From positions 1 to 64,000 of the forward strand of contig NZ_JAKUML010000001.1 in NCBI RefSeq assembly GCF_022601685.1: a stretch of 64,000 bases of DNA, in the 5' to 3' direction. Every line of letters starts with the position of its first letter. Positions within the stretch are counted from its first letter, which is position 1. This document shows, one piece after another, positions 1 through 9,560 of this stretch. The notes under the pieces are model-generated. The model did not search any database and was not told the DNA's origin. It worked only from the letters and a program-made list of their open reading frames with translations. The DNA comes from Acinetobacter sedimenti. GTDB taxonomy: Bacteria; Pseudomonadota; Gammaproteobacteria; Pseudomonadales; Moraxellaceae. A program made the position numbers and the translations under genes.

Positions 1-37
1 GTGGGGTTACCCATGTGAGAGTAAGTCATCGCCAGCT
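1..37 (+). rRNA. rrf: 5S ribosomal RNA, 3' end (partial)
   Basis: The first bases read GTGGGGTTACCCATGTGAGA and continue into a typical gammaproteobacterial 5S rRNA 3' end (…GTCATCGCCAG). A strong intrinsic terminator follows at once, as expected at the end of an rrn operon. The 5' part lies before the window. The exact last base is uncertain by a few nucleotides. Confidence 0.85.
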
Positions 38-46
38 TTTAATTTC

Positions 47-79
47 AAAACCCCCCACCAAAAGGTGGGGGGTTTTTTA
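47..79 (+). terminator. rrn operon intrinsic terminator
   Basis: A 9-bp GC-rich stem, CCCCCCACC (51-59) and GGTGGGGGG (64-72), closes an AAAA loop and is followed by six T. It lies directly after the 5S rRNA end, so it most likely ends rrn transcription. Confidence 0.92.
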
Positions 80-103
80 ATGCCGAAATGTTATTTAAGA
101 GAT

Positions 104-841
104 GGGTCTTAGGAAGCTAAAGTGGATTATTTCGTAATAATTTGAGTAGTTCAAGATACAAATTATCATGCCTAAAATTGAAACGATATTCGGTTTCCTT
201 TAGATGCAAATAAAAAGTATGTTTGGCTACTCCATTGAATTTTGCTAACCGCCTTTTGGCATAACTCCAAAAATACTCAATGCTGTTGATATGCCGCTCT
301 CCATCAGCAAACTCATTCATTCCATGATTCACTCGAAAGTGCTTGTCATAACCGATATCGACTAAGCCATCATAACCACGCCAACCATCAGAATGAATCA
401 CAGTTCCTAGATCAACATGCCCACGAATAATAGCTTGCAGGGTGTTTTTAAAAAAATTTGGTACAATTTCCTTATAGACTTTTCCATTGCATTTTAAGAG
501 TCTAAATACAATGGTTTTACCATAAGCTCCTCGACAACGCTTACCTCTTACACGATGAGCACCAAAATACGACTCATCAACTTCAACAGCACCTTGTAAA
601 GGTGATATAAGTTCGCAATGCTCGGCGATTCGATGGCGAATTTTAAGGAAAATAGAGTTTGTAGAACGAACTGAAATACCAGTCAATTCTGCTGTGTTAG
701 AAGCGGTTAAATCTAAAGTAAAACAACGTATAAGTCGTCTGAATTTAGCCTCTGTGATTTTAGAACGGCTGTAGTACCTGTTTTTTACATTCATATTAGG
801 AAGTTACCATATAATTGATATATGTTTGCTTCCTAAGACCC
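104..841 (-). mobile_element. IS1595-family insertion sequence, complete
   Basis: A 738-bp element with perfect 14-bp terminal inverted repeats: GGGTCTTAGGAAGC (104-117) and its complement (828-841). The flanks TAAGAGAT (96-103) and TAAAAGAT (842-849) look like an 8-bp target duplication with one mismatch; 8 bp is usual for this family. It carries one transposase gene that fills the element. It sits between the rrn terminator and the glmS terminator, where insertion breaks no gene. Confidence 0.9.
117..794 (-). CDS. IS1595-family transposase (ISXO2-like DDE)
   Basis: This 225-residue transposase catalyses cut-and-paste or replicative movement of its IS. A helix-turn-helix-like N-terminal part (about residues 10-60) precedes an ISXO2-type DDE domain. 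Candidate acidic residues are D73 in EVDESYFGA, D136 in HSDGWRGY and E173 in SIEYFWSYAKRRL. The R/K-rich RVRGKRCRG segment is typical of the family. The frame is open from one inverted repeat to the other, so the copy may be active. The TAG stop overlaps the inner end of the left terminal repeat. A decayed relative with a different terminal repeat lies at 32570-33172. Confidence 0.92.
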   Translation of the reverse strand: MNVKNRYYSRSKITEAKFRRLIRCFTLDLTASNTAELTGISVRSTNSIFLKIRHRIAEHCELISPLQGAVEVDESYFGAHRVRGKRCRGAYGKTIVFRLLKCNGKVYKEIVPNFFKNTLQAIIRGHVDLGTVIHSDGWRGYDGLVDIGYDKHFRVNHGMNEFADGERHINSIEYFWSYAKRRLAKFNGVAKHTFYLHLKETEYRFNFRHDNLYLELLKLLRNNPL

Positions 842-904
842 TAAAAGATATAAGGCTTGAACTTTTATTCATTCTAAATTAGGTGCCTAACTTAATCTAA
901 GCAT

Positions 905-934
905 AAAAAAACCGAGCATTACGCTCGGTTTTCA
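905..934 (-). terminator. Intrinsic terminator downstream of glmS
   Basis: Stem ACCGAGC (911-917) and GCTCGGT (923-929). On the minus strand the stem is followed by a run of T, so it can end the glmS transcript; the plus strand also has a short T tail. It lies about 80 bases beyond the glmS stop. Confidence 0.8.
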
Positions 935-1013
935 GTGTGCGAGAGTAGTTTATAAGTTTGTAATGAGACACTTTATTGTTTCACTACAAAGTTCTTAGAT
1001 TTCTTTCTTTAAC

Positions 1014-2852
1014 TTATTCTACGGTAACGCTTTTTGCTAAATTTCGAGGTTGATCGACATCTGTTCCGCGCAGTACCGCAACATGATAAGACAGCAGTTG
1101 TACCGGCACACTATAGATGATCGGTGCAAGCCATTCGGAAATTTGTGGGATATAGACAACATGTTGGCGATCTTTATGTCCAATACCGCTTTGTTCATCT
1201 GCAAATACAAATAACTCTCCGCCACGAGCCTGAACTTCTTCCATATTCGATTTCAGCTTATCGAGCATGTCATCTTGTGGTGCTAAAATCACCACAGGCA
1301 TTTCGTTATCAACCAGTGCAAGTGGTCCATGTTTTAGTTCACCTGCGGCATAACCTTCAGCATGAATATATGAAATTTCTTTAAGCTTGAGTGCACCTTC
1401 AAGTGCGATAGGATAGTGAGTGCCACGCCCTAAGAATAAGCAATGTGCCTTTTCAACAAAAAGCTCTGAAAGGCTGAGTATTTTGGCATCATGCTTTAGG
1501 GTTTCGCTCAGTACTTTTGGACAATGCCATAAGGCTTGGATTAACTCTGACTTTAATTCAGTGGCAATCGATTGCTTCACTTCACCGATTTTTAAGATCA
1601 AAAGCATCAGCGCAGCAAGCTGAGTGGTAAAGGCTTTGGTTGATGCTACTCCAATCTCAGGTCCTGCAAGGGTCAGCAAATGAAAATCGGTTTCACGTAT
1701 CATTGATGAAGTCGATACATTACAAATCGCCATAGTGTAAATCGGCGTATTGCTTGCTTTGGCACGTTTCTGAATATCACGTAACGCCGCCAAAGTATCA
1801 GCAGTTTCACCTGATTGTGAGATACATAGATACAAGGTATTTGCGATAATTACAGGGTGGCGATAGCGAAATTCACTGGCAATCTCAATTTGACACGGCA
1901 AGCCAATGATTTGCTCAAACCAATATTTTGAGACTAAACCTGCATGATAACTGGTGCCGCAAGCAATAATTTGAACTTGTTGAATCTGCTTTAAAGCTAT
2001 ATTTGAATTTTCAAGAAAATTATTTTTTAAATCATCACCATCCAGAGCTTGAGCAATTGTTTGTTGTACCGCATTAGGTTGTTCAAAAATTTCTTTAAGC
2101 ATATAGTGACGATATTCACCTTTGCTACTGTTCATCACTGTCGCATCAAGTTCGGTTATTGGGCGTTCAATGGCTTGATTCTGCGCAAAGATTTCTACCT
2201 GATTACGTTTAAGGCGTACAGTATCGCCTTCTTCAAGATAAATAAAACGATTAGTCACAGGTAATAATGCCAATTGATCTGAACTAATAAAGTATTCACC
2301 AATTCCGACACCAATTACGAGAGGAGAGCCTTCACGTACAGCGATGAGTTCATTAGGCTGATTTGCATCAATAATGCCAAGTGCATAAGCGCCTTTGAGC
2401 TTTGGAATGATGGATTGTACGGCAAGCAATAAATCAGACTGATTTTTCAGTGCATGATGTACCAAATGCGCAACAACTTCTGTATCTGTTTCAGATGTGA
2501 ATTGATAGCCAAGTGTTTGTAATTCGGATTTTAATTCTTGGTAATTTTCGATAATACCATTATGTACTACGGCGATGTCACTTGATGTGTGAGGATGTGC
2601 ATTTTGCTGTGACGGTTTACCGTGTGTTGCCCAGCGTGTGTGTGCAATGCCAAGATGACCATGTATACCACTTAAACTAGCTGCTTGCGCTAAGTTTGCT
2701 ACTTTACCGAGTTCACGTTCACGTTGGACTTTCCCATCTGATATTAATGCAAGCCCAGCTGAGTCATAACCACGATATTCTAATCGCTTTAAACCCTCTA
2801 ATAAAATATCAGAAATATTTCGTTCTGCGATACCGCCAACAATTCCGCACAT
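1014..2852 (-). CDS. glmS: Glutamine--fructose-6-phosphate aminotransferase (isomerizing)
   Basis: Makes glucosamine-6-phosphate from fructose-6-phosphate and glutamine, the first committed step to UDP-GlcNAc for peptidoglycan and LPS. At 612 residues it has normal length. The chain starts MCGIVGG, so Cys2 becomes the N-terminal nucleophile of the glutaminase domain (about 1-240). Two SIS sugar-isomerase domains follow; CGTSYHAG and SQSGETADT mark the first. The C-terminus ends KSVTVE, as in the family. It follows glmU by 37 bases on the same strand, so the two UDP-GlcNAc genes are probably cotranscribed. I see no glmS ribozyme upstream, as expected outside Firmicutes. Confidence 0.97.
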   Translation of the reverse strand: MCGIVGGIAERNISDILLEGLKRLEYRGYDSAGLALISDGKVQRERELGKVANLAQAASLSGIHGHLGIAHTRWATHGKPSQQNAHPHTSSDIAVVHNGIIENYQELKSELQTLGYQFTSETDTEVVAHLVHHALKNQSDLLLAVQSIIPKLKGAYALGIIDANQPNELIAVREGSPLVIGVGIGEYFISSDQLALLPVTNRFIYLEEGDTVRLKRNQVEIFAQNQAIERPITELDATVMNSSKGEYRHYMLKEIFEQPNAVQQTIAQALDGDDLKNNFLENSNIALKQIQQVQIIACGTSYHAGLVSKYWFEQIIGLPCQIEIASEFRYRHPVIIANTLYLCISQSGETADTLAALRDIQKRAKASNTPIYTMAICNVSTSSMIRETDFHLLTLAGPEIGVASTKAFTTQLAALMLLILKIGEVKQSIATELKSELIQALWHCPKVLSETLKHDAKILSLSELFVEKAHCLFLGRGTHYPIALEGALKLKEISYIHAEGYAAGELKHGPLALVDNEMPVVILAPQDDMLDKLKSNMEEVQARGGELFVFADEQSGIGHKDRQHVVYIPQISEWLAPIIYSVPVQLLSYHVAVLRGTDVDQPRNLAKSVTVE

Positions 2853-2889
2853 AATTGATTTACCTTAAAAAACTTTTACCGCTATATAC

Positions 2890-4260
2890 TTACTTCGATG
2901 AGTTTGGCTTTTGTGGACGTTGATAATTGGCTTTTACCAACTGTTTACCACGTTCCACGGCTAAAGCATTCTCTTCGACATTGTGTGTGATCACCGAACC
3001 TGCACCGACCGTTGCACCATTGCCAATGCTTACAGGTGCAACAAGTGAACTATTTGAACCGATAAAGGCACGGTCGCCAATCGTTGTTTTAAATTTGTTG
3101 GCGCCATCATAGTTACAAGTGATGGTGCCTGCGCCAATATTACTCTCTTCACCAATGATTGCATCCCCTAAATAGGTGAAATGATTCGCCTTACTGCGTA
3201 GACCTACGGTGGTATTTTTCACTTCGACAAAATTGCCGATATGCACTTCATCGGCGAGCCTAGCATTTGGACGTAAACGGGCAAAAGGACCAATTAGGTT
3301 GTTGTGACCAACAATTGCTTGATCAAAAACACTATACGGTTGAATCACCGTACCAGATGCAATGGTACTGTCTTTAATCACACAGCCTGCACCGATTTTG
3401 ACATTATCACCAATTTCGCAGTTGCCTTCGATGATCACATTAATATCAATTTCAACATCTTGACCAACGCTGAGCGTACCACGCAGATCAAAGCGTGATG
3501 GATCAACTAAATGCACGCCTTGACGCATTAATTGTTCTGCCTGATAGCGTTGCCATTCACGTTCGAGGTTTGCCAATTGTACACGGTCATTCACGCCTTC
3601 GACTTCAAACGCATATTCAGGTACGATCGAGGCAATTTCTAAGTCATCTTGAACCGCCATCGCCACAATATCAGTTAGGTAATATTCGCCTTGGGCATTG
3701 GCATTGGAGAGTTTTGGCAGCCATTGATGCAACTTTTCATTGCTGACGCAGTAAATGCCAGTGTTGATTTCGGTGATCTGTTTTTGTGCATCGCTGGCAT
3801 CTTTGTGCTCGACAATCGCTTGGATCAAGCCATTTTCACGAACGATGCGTCCATAACCTGTTGGGTCAGCGACCTCAAGCGTAATCATGCCAATACCTGA
3901 GGCTTTTGATGCATCCAATAAACGTTGTAATGTAGTTTTGGACACTAGTGGCACATCGCCGTACAGAATCAAGGCAAAACCAGATTTGCCAAGTACAGGC
4001 AAGGTCATTTGTACCGCATGCCCTGTCCCCAATTGCTCAGCCTGCTCCACCCATTCAATCTGTTCATTGGCGAAGCGTTTCTTAACTGCATCACCACCAT
4101 GTCCATAAATGGTAATAATGCCTTCACTTTTTAATTTTTTTGCTGTTTCAATAACGTGACTCAAAAGAGAACGATTCGCAAGAGGTTGTAGTACTTTTGG
4201 CAAAGCTGACTTCATTCGTGTGCCTTTGCCTGCGGCTAAAATTATAACGGTTAATGACAT
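2890..4260 (-). CDS. glmU: Bifunctional UDP-GlcNAc pyrophosphorylase / GlcN-1-P acetyltransferase
   Basis: Acetylates glucosamine-1-phosphate and couples it to UTP, giving UDP-GlcNAc in the cytosol. The N-terminal Rossmann-like uridylyltransferase domain (about 1-230) opens with the nucleotide loop [11 protein letters not shown] and has the conserved LYGDVPL. The C-terminal part is a left-handed beta-helix of hexapeptide repeats with the acetyltransferase segments FARLRP, VEVKN and NYDGANK. The 456-residue length is standard. It lies directly upstream of glmS, the enzyme that supplies the pathway. Confidence 0.97.
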   Translation of the reverse strand: MSLTVIILAAGKGTRMKSALPKVLQPLANRSLLSHVIETAKKLKSEGIITIYGHGGDAVKKRFANEQIEWVEQAEQLGTGHAVQMTLPVLGKSGFALILYGDVPLVSKTTLQRLLDASKASGIGMITLEVADPTGYGRIVRENGLIQAIVEHKDASDAQKQITEINTGIYCVSNEKLHQWLPKLSNANAQGEYYLTDIVAMAVQDDLEIASIVPEYAFEVEGVNDRVQLANLEREWQRYQAEQLMRQGVHLVDPSRFDLRGTLSVGQDVEIDINVIIEGNCEIGDNVKIGAGCVIKDSTIASGTVIQPYSVFDQAIVGHNNLIGPFARLRPNARLADEVHIGNFVEVKNTTVGLRSKANHFTYLGDAIIGEESNIGAGTITCNYDGANKFKTTIGDRAFIGSNSSLVAPVSIGNGATVGAGSVITHNVEENALAVERGKQLVKANYQRPQKPNSSK

Positions 4261-4278
4261 ATTATGAGTTGCTCAGTT

Positions 4279-4785
4279 TTAAGTTACAAATATATATAGT
4301 ATGACAACTAAAGTTAACAATGATATGACACCGGCAAGCAAATCATCAAGCATTATTCCCATACCACCATGTACTTTACGATCTGCAAACCCGATTGGAA
4401 ATGGCTTCCACACATCAAATAAACGAAATAATGCAAAAGCAATCACAACCCACCAATGTGGCAGATTTGCAAGATAAATCAAGGGGATTAATGTGATTGA
4501 TTGCCCTGCAAACTCGTCCCAAACAATACGGGGATCATCATGAGTGTGCATGATTTCTGCGCTACGCCCACAAATATAAATTCCAACCAATGACATTACG
4601 ACGATGGCAATGATTGTCGCAACCCAACCAATCGAAAGCCATAGTGGATAAAGCACCAAGATCAGTAGTGAGCCGACTGTACCTGGTGCAACAGGTGATA
4701 ATCCTGTACCCAAGCCCACACCCAAAAACCATGTTAAACGGTCGTGAAATGGAATATTGTCGAGATTGATCGGTGTCTTAGGCAA
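4279..4785 (-). CDS. pgpA: Phosphatidylglycerophosphatase A
   Basis: Dephosphorylates phosphatidylglycerol phosphate to phosphatidylglycerol at the inner membrane. The protein has the family hallmarks GTGLSPVAPGTVGS, the acidic IVWDEFAGQ and hydrophobic membrane helices up to the C-terminus. I chose a TTG start at 4785, overlapping the thiL stop by 8 bases and preceded by AGGA at good spacing. It gives 168 residues, normal for PgpA. The longest reading would start at 4869, deep inside thiL, and adds a basic stretch not typical of the family. The start is therefore inferred; the product call is firm. Confidence 0.88.
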   Translation of the reverse strand: MPKTPINLDNIPFHDRLTWFLGVGLGTGLSPVAPGTVGSLLILVLYPLWLSIGWVATIIAIVVMSLVGIYICGRSAEIMHTHDDPRIVWDEFAGQSITLIPLIYLANLPHWWVVIAFALFRLFDVWKPFPIGFADRKVHGGMGIMLDDLLAGVISLLTLVVILYIFVT

Positions 4786-5722
4786 AGTGCTGGTATCCTG
4801 ATTTTTTTGGTGTAATTTTTTGATTTTGATAAAAATAATGGCAAGCCATCTCTTGCTGTATCTGTCCAATCACGGTCACTGGCGTAACCCCACTTTGTGC
4901 ATACTGTGCTTGCCAACGCTGAAAATGATCAGGGCTGATGGTAAAGCATAGTTGATAATCATCGCCACCTGCAAGCACATCGTTAAAATGCTGTTCTACA
5001 GTTAATTGTGCAAGTTCATCAGCAACTGGAATCTGCGCTACCTGAATCTCTGCACCGACTTGACTGGCAGACAAAATATGCCCTAAATCTTGCGCTAAAC
5101 CATCTGAAATATCAATCATACTCGAAGCAAAGCCAACGAGTGACTGCCCCAAAGCCAACTGTGGCTGTGGATAATCCAAAGTCGCTTGTAAGGTGCTGTT
5201 CGGATGACGCAGTGCATAGGCTGCACTACCGATTTCACCACTGACTACAATGAGATCGCCAACCTGTGCACCACTGCGTAAAATCGCCTGTCCAGTCTGA
5301 ATCCAGCCCAAAGCGGTGATGGAAACAGTTAATGTCTGGCTTTGCGTGGTATCACCGCCGATGAGCTGTACATTGTAGGCTTTGCAACACTCAGCGATCC
5401 CACGACTAAACTCAGTTAGCCATGCGTCTTCGATTTTCGGCAAACTTAAAGCAAGTAAAATGCTATGCGCGGTTGCACCCATCGCTGCCAAATCCGATAA
5501 ATTCACCGCCACACTTTTCCAGCCAATGGCATGAGCCGAAGTATCTAAAGGGAAATGTCGTCCAGCAACCAAGGTATCGACGCAACTGACCAGTTGCATG
5601 CCTTGTGGTGGGGTGGTGACGGCACAATCATCGCCAATCCCGACATCAGCAGATGCAGTTGATGCTAAGGATTGCGATGTCAGGGACTGAAAGTATTGAC
5701 GAATGATTGAGAATTCAGCCAT
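4778..5722 (-). CDS. thiL: Thiamine-monophosphate kinase
   Basis: ATP-dependent phosphorylation of thiamine monophosphate to the active cofactor thiamine diphosphate. The 314-residue protein shows the PurM/ThiL fold signatures: GIGDDCAV near the N-terminus (metal/ATP binding), SVAVNLSDLAAMGA, LIGGDTTQS and MIDISDGLAQDLGHI. It sits between nusB and pgpA, a conserved gammaproteobacterial arrangement. The end overlaps the pgpA start, suggesting translational coupling. Confidence 0.95.
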   Translation of the reverse strand: MAEFSIIRQYFQSLTSQSLASTASADVGIGDDCAVTTPPQGMQLVSCVDTLVAGRHFPLDTSAHAIGWKSVAVNLSDLAAMGATAHSILLALSLPKIEDAWLTEFSRGIAECCKAYNVQLIGGDTTQSQTLTVSITALGWIQTGQAILRSGAQVGDLIVVSGEIGSAAYALRHPNSTLQATLDYPQPQLALGQSLVGFASSMIDISDGLAQDLGHILSASQVGAEIQVAQIPVADELAQLTVEQHFNDVLAGGDDYQLCFTISPDHFQRWQAQYAQSGVTPVTVIGQIQQEMACHYFYQNQKITPKKSGYQHFA

Positions 5723-5748
5723 GGGCGAATGCCAGTAGATAGAATCAG

Positions 5749-6192
5749 TTAGAGTTGTTTTTCATCTGGACGCAGTTGTGTTGCCACTCGATCCAATACA
5801 CCATTGATATATTTATGACTGTCCGCACCGCCAAAGTGTTTTGCAAGCTCAATTGACTCATCCAAAACAACTTTATATGGAATTTCCATATGGTTTAATA
5901 GCTCATACACACCCAAACGCAAGGTCGCCAATTCCACACCATCAAGTGCTGATACTGGGCGGTCTAATGCAGGCAAGAGATATTCATCCAGCTTTTCATG
6001 ACTTGCCACCACTTGGCTCAGTAATTCGTGATAGTAGCTAATATCAACTTTGTGCATGGCATTGTCAGCACGAGTACGTGCTTCAATCTCATGCACGGCA
6101 TTGCCACTCATCTGCCATTCATAAACGCCTTGTACTGCAAAACGACGTGCTTTGCGTTTTGCAGCGTAGGTTGTTGGATAACTTTGATTCAT
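5749..6192 (-). CDS. nusB: Transcription antitermination factor NusB
   Basis: RNA-binding all-helical protein that with NusE (ribosomal protein S10) binds boxA and supports rRNA antitermination. The 147-residue sequence has the family start [17 protein letters not shown] and the conserved C-terminal segment [17 protein letters not shown] followed by KYINGVLD. It lies 18 bases downstream of ribH and 26 upstream of thiL, the usual ribH-nusB-thiL order, so it is almost certainly cotranscribed with the riboflavin genes. Confidence 0.95.
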   Translation of the reverse strand: MNQSYPTTYAAKRKARRFAVQGVYEWQMSGNAVHEIEARTRADNAMHKVDISYYHELLSQVVASHEKLDEYLLPALDRPVSALDGVELATLRLGVYELLNHMEIPYKVVLDESIELAKHFGGADSHKYINGVLDRVATQLRPDEKQL

Positions 6193-6210
6193 GCTTTTTT
6201 AGCCTTTCGC

Positions 6211-6681
6211 TTAAATCGCTTTTAACAGATTAACCATTTCAATTGCAGTTACAGCAGCCTCAGCGCCCTTGTTACCTGCTTTGGTGCCCGAACGCTCAAT
6301 CGCTTGTTCAATGCTGTCGGTAGTTAATACGCCATTGATCACTGGCATTGTGCTTTCTAGACCAACTACGCCAAGACCTTTTGCACATTCGCCTGCAACA
6401 AAATCGAAGTGTGGCGTGCTACCACGAATCACCGCACCAAGTGCAATGATCGCATCATATTTTCCTGTTGTTGCAAATTTTTTGGCAACGACTGGAAGCT
6501 CCCATGCACCAGGCGCATAGGCAACGGTAATTTGCTCTTCTGCTACACCATGACGTTTCAGTGCATCAATTGCACCTTCAAGCAAGTGTTCCACGACAAA
6601 GCTGTTAAAGCGACCAACGACAATGGCATATTGTCCTTCACTTGCTAAATGTAAAACACCTTCGATTTTACGAATTGCCAT
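6211..6681 (-). CDS. ribH: 6,7-dimethyl-8-ribityllumazine synthase
   Basis: Penultimate step of riboflavin synthesis: condenses the pyrimidine intermediate with 3,4-dihydroxy-2-butanone-4-phosphate. The 156-residue protein shows VGRFNSFV near the N-terminus, the substrate loop [17 protein letters not shown], and the NKGAEAA phosphate-binding segment near the C-terminus. A GAGGAAT ribosome-binding site precedes the ATG. It follows ribB, which supplies one substrate, in the same transcription unit. Confidence 0.95.
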   Translation of the reverse strand: MAIRKIEGVLHLASEGQYAIVVGRFNSFVVEHLLEGAIDALKRHGVAEEQITVAYAPGAWELPVVAKKFATTGKYDAIIALGAVIRGSTPHFDFVAGECAKGLGVVGLESTMPVINGVLTTDSIEQAIERSGTKAGNKGAEAAVTAIEMVNLLKAI

Positions 6682-6766
6682 GACTTTATTCCTCTAATTT
6701 CTCTTTAGCTCAATTAAGCGATCAATACTATGCAAAATGGTTTATTTCAAAACTTGTTTAATGGGT

Positions 6767-7885
6767 TTACTGCCCACACTGTGCAGGACTCACGTACTCT
6801 TCCACTTCCAAATCAAAGCCTGAAAGGGCGTTAAAACGGAGTGGCGAACTGAGTAGACGCATCTTTTTCACGCCAACATGACGTAAGATTTGCGCACCGA
6901 CACCAATGGTTTGATATTGCTGTGACAGTGCCGCATTGGATTTGCCTTGACGTGGTTCTGCTTGTTGTACCAGCGCAGGACCGAGATCAGGTAATTGGTT
7001 TTGACCAATCCAAACCAAGACACCGCGCTCATTTTTAGCGATTTCTTGTAATGCTGAATCAATATTCCATGCACTTGAACCATCGGCTTTTTTCTGCTTG
7101 AGTAAATCACGTATTGGGTTAAAGCCATGAACACGCACTGTCGTCACACCGTCGCTTGGATCACCTTTTACCAATGCAAGATGTACCGCAGGATTGCCTG
7201 CTTCTTGATAGCGGAATAGTTGAAACTCACCATATTCAGTTTGAATCGTGCTCGATTCAATACGCTCAACGGTTTGCTCATTGGTCATACGGTAGTGAAT
7301 CAAATCCGCAATCGTCCCCATCTTGATGCCATGCTTTTCTGCAAAGACCTCAAGGTCTGGACGGCGTGCCATTTCACCATCTTCATTGATGATTTCACAA
7401 ATCACCGACGCAGGCTCTAACCCTGCAAGACGTGCCAAATCACAACCTGCTTCGGTATGTCCTGCACGGTGCAGTACACCACCTGGCTGTGCCATCAATG
7501 GGAAAATATGCCCTGGTTGAACAATATCGCTTGGTTTAGCATGCGCAGCCACCGCAGTGCGTACAGTATGTGCACGCTCTTTGGCAGAAATTCCTGTAGA
7601 AATACCTTCTGCGGCTTCAATCGACAAAGTGAAGTTTGTACCGTGCTGTGCGCCGTTTTGACCGACCATCAGTGGTAGATTGAGCTGTTCGCAACGAGCT
7701 TTACTCAAGGTCAAACAGACTAGACCACGTGCATGGGTGATCATAAAGTTGATATCTTCAGGACGCACATGCGTCGCTGCGATGATCAAATCACCTTCAT
7801 TTTCACGATCTTCGTCATCCATAAGAATGACCATTTTGCCTTCACGAATATCGGCAACCAGTTCTTCAATGCGACTTAATTGCAT
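6767..7885 (-). CDS. ribB: 3,4-dihydroxy-2-butanone-4-phosphate synthase with degenerate GTP-cyclohydrolase-II-like domain
   Basis: Converts ribulose-5-phosphate to the four-carbon unit of riboflavin. The N-terminal domain (about 1-200) has the catalytic MDDEDRENEGDLI, THARGLVCL and the HTEAGCDLARLAG segment. The C-terminal 150 residues align by position with GTP cyclohydrolase II as in RibBA fusions, but the Cys-rich zinc motif and the catalytic stretch of true RibA are not visible. I infer that only the RibB activity remains, as in other gammaproteobacterial RibBX-type proteins, and that a separate ribA exists elsewhere. Its 5' leader holds a palindromic repeat, not an FMN riboswitch. Confidence 0.9.
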   Translation of the reverse strand: MQLSRIEELVADIREGKMVILMDDEDRENEGDLIIAATHVRPEDINFMITHARGLVCLTLSKARCEQLNLPLMVGQNGAQHGTNFTLSIEAAEGISTGISAKERAHTVRTAVAAHAKPSDIVQPGHIFPLMAQPGGVLHRAGHTEAGCDLARLAGLEPASVICEIINEDGEMARRPDLEVFAEKHGIKMGTIADLIHYRMTNEQTVERIESSTIQTEYGEFQLFRYQEAGNPAVHLALVKGDPSDGVTTVRVHGFNPIRDLLKQKKADGSSAWNIDSALQEIAKNERGVLVWIGQNQLPDLGPALVQQAEPRQGKSNAALSQQYQTIGVGAQILRHVGVKKMRLLSSPLRFNALSGFDLEVEEYVSPAQCGQ

Positions 7886-7928
7886 TACAGCTACACCTGT
7901 CTAGCGATGGGGATGTTTAACGCTCAAA

Positions 7929-8017
7929 AGGGAATCTCGAAAAACCACCTGCGTAGGCAAATTTCTGCGTTACGTTTTGAAATTTACATTAACTCGCAAG
8001 GCTTTTCGACACTCCCT
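7929..8017. repeat. Short palindromic interspersed repeat (deleted copy)
   Basis: An 89-bp element with imperfect 16-bp terminal inverted repeats, AGGGAATCTCGAAAAA at the left and CTTTTCGACACTCCCT at the right (13 of 16 pair). Its left half matches about 41 of 45 bases of the 144-bp element at 63141-63284, and the right half is also related. Roughly 55 bases of the middle are missing here. It lies in the 5' leader of ribB, where its hairpin could affect the transcript. Confidence 0.8.
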
Positions 8018-8183
8018 ATTTCAATTTATTACGGCGTAAATAAACAAAATAGAATAAATGCGCCATATTCTAACGGTTTTTGCAATAAATTGCTGTACTT
8101 TCGATGACTGCGGAAAACTGTGTGATTGAGTTATTTTGTAGCCCTGTTAATTTTCATGTTTTCTTTGATTATCTCAATCCAAA

Positions 8184-9479
8184 TTAGCTTTGATCAGCAC
8201 GAGGTATGATGGATTCATCATGGGCATTGGCTTTAGGACCAAGCAAGATTTCTGCTCGCATCTTTTGTGCGGTTTGCGCACAGTCATTGTTCATGCCTTG
8301 CAAAAGCACCGCATCACGAGTCAAAGCATTAGACGGATTCGGCAGATTTAAAAATTCATAGCAATGACGGACATCTTTAAAGCTTGGACGAGTCAAATAA
8401 ATCGCTGTTTCTTTGGCATGAAGATATTGTGCCAAACGAATCGCCGATTTATCAGCAGACAGTTGCATGCTTGGTAAAGCTTCGGCGATCGCACAGCGAG
8501 TTTGTAAGATAAAACGCTTTTCATCTCGCATACGCTTATACACTGCTTCAAATATCAGCTGAAAAACAACTGAAACCTGAATAATGGCAGGAATCGCATT
8601 CATCGCCTTTTTATTGACGCGAACTAATGCACCATCATCATAGAATGGCTGAATAATTTCTAAATCCGTTTCACTGAGTTGATAATGCTTTTGACATAGC
8701 GCAACGGTTTTATTTAAAAACACTTGTGATAAATTAAAATAAGATTGCGCTGTATGTTGGTTGACCGTACCTAAAAGTTGTTTTGGATCATAATGTTGCA
8801 CGCTCAGATAAATATGTTCTGAATCTTGCGTGGTTTGCAAAGGATCTTTGACGTTTAACTCCGCATGAGGACGTTGATAAAGCTGTTGTGCTTTGGCAAT
8901 GGCAAGACTTGCTTGATGTTTTTCATGTTCCACAGCGTCTGCAAGACGTTGAATCTCATGCTTTAATAAGGCTTCACGTTTCATTTTACTTAAAAACTCT
9001 GAACGTGTTGGGCGGGCAATAGTGCGGTAACCAATCCATAAGCCAAAATGTAAAAGCAGTGAAATCAGTAGGGGTAACCATTGATTACGAAGTAACTCAC
9101 CAATACTTGGCTTAATTAAAGTCACTTCGATGCGTCCAACTTTTTGCTCATTAACCATCGCATCACGAACAAAGACATCACCTTGACGGGTTTTATTTGC
9201 ACCTGCAGTCGCCAAGACTCGATCGTCATGATCAAGCACGCGCAATGAGGCAATACTCGGATTGGTCGCATAGCGGGAGGTGAGTAGTGCCAACGCCACG
9301 GTATTTGGCGGTGCAAGCTCACTCATGCTGTCGGCAACCAATTGACGAGTCAATAGCTCGCCTTGGATTGCACGATTATCCTCTAAAAAATAATTGGTTG
9401 CGACCACGATAAGAATACCGTGCAAAACAAAACTCAGGATCAGTAGGCTTGCAAAAAGCCCTTGTCGAGGTGCATTCAA
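8184..9479 (-). CDS. AhpA/YtjB (Smp)-family inner-membrane sensor-like protein
   Basis: A 431-residue membrane protein divergent from serB, the conserved position of ytjB (smp) in gammaproteobacteria. A first membrane helix (about 10-29) is followed by a periplasmic region of about 100 residues resembling a sensor domain, a second helix (about 136-155), then a long cytosolic part with a helical, possibly coiled segment (170-200). No kinase or cyclase motif is visible. Family members were linked to haemolysin expression or membrane stress, but the function is unclear. The call rests mainly on topology and synteny. Confidence 0.65.
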   Translation of the reverse strand: MNAPRQGLFASLLILSFVLHGILIVVATNYFLEDNRAIQGELLTRQLVADSMSELAPPNTVALALLTSRYATNPSIASLRVLDHDDRVLATAGANKTRQGDVFVRDAMVNEQKVGRIEVTLIKPSIGELLRNQWLPLLISLLLHFGLWIGYRTIARPTRSEFLSKMKREALLKHEIQRLADAVEHEKHQASLAIAKAQQLYQRPHAELNVKDPLQTTQDSEHIYLSVQHYDPKQLLGTVNQHTAQSYFNLSQVFLNKTVALCQKHYQLSETDLEIIQPFYDDGALVRVNKKAMNAIPAIIQVSVVFQLIFEAVYKRMRDEKRFILQTRCAIAEALPSMQLSADKSAIRLAQYLHAKETAIYLTRPSFKDVRHCYEFLNLPNPSNALTRDAVLLQGMNNDCAQTAQKMRAEILLGPKANAHDESIIPRADQS

Positions 9480-9560
9480 GTTAAAACTTCCAAAGCAATT
9501 CGTTGCAATTTAGATTATCATTCTAGCCAGTCTTAGATTAGCCCAATTTAGCAAAAGCAC

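Noticed and set aside
1014-2890. glmS ribozyme or GlmY/Z-type leader
   Set aside because: Only 37 bases separate glmU and glmS, too short for a ribozyme, and no such fold is seen.
4786-4869. Longer start for pgpA inside thiL
   Set aside because: It adds a basic, non-family N-terminus and overlaps thiL by 92 bases; a TTG with AGGA at 4785 gives the usual length.
7886-8183. FMN riboswitch ahead of ribB
   Set aside because: The conserved RFN blocks (such as the GGGGTGAAATTCCCCACC-type helix) are not present on the minus strand; the leader instead holds a palindromic repeat.
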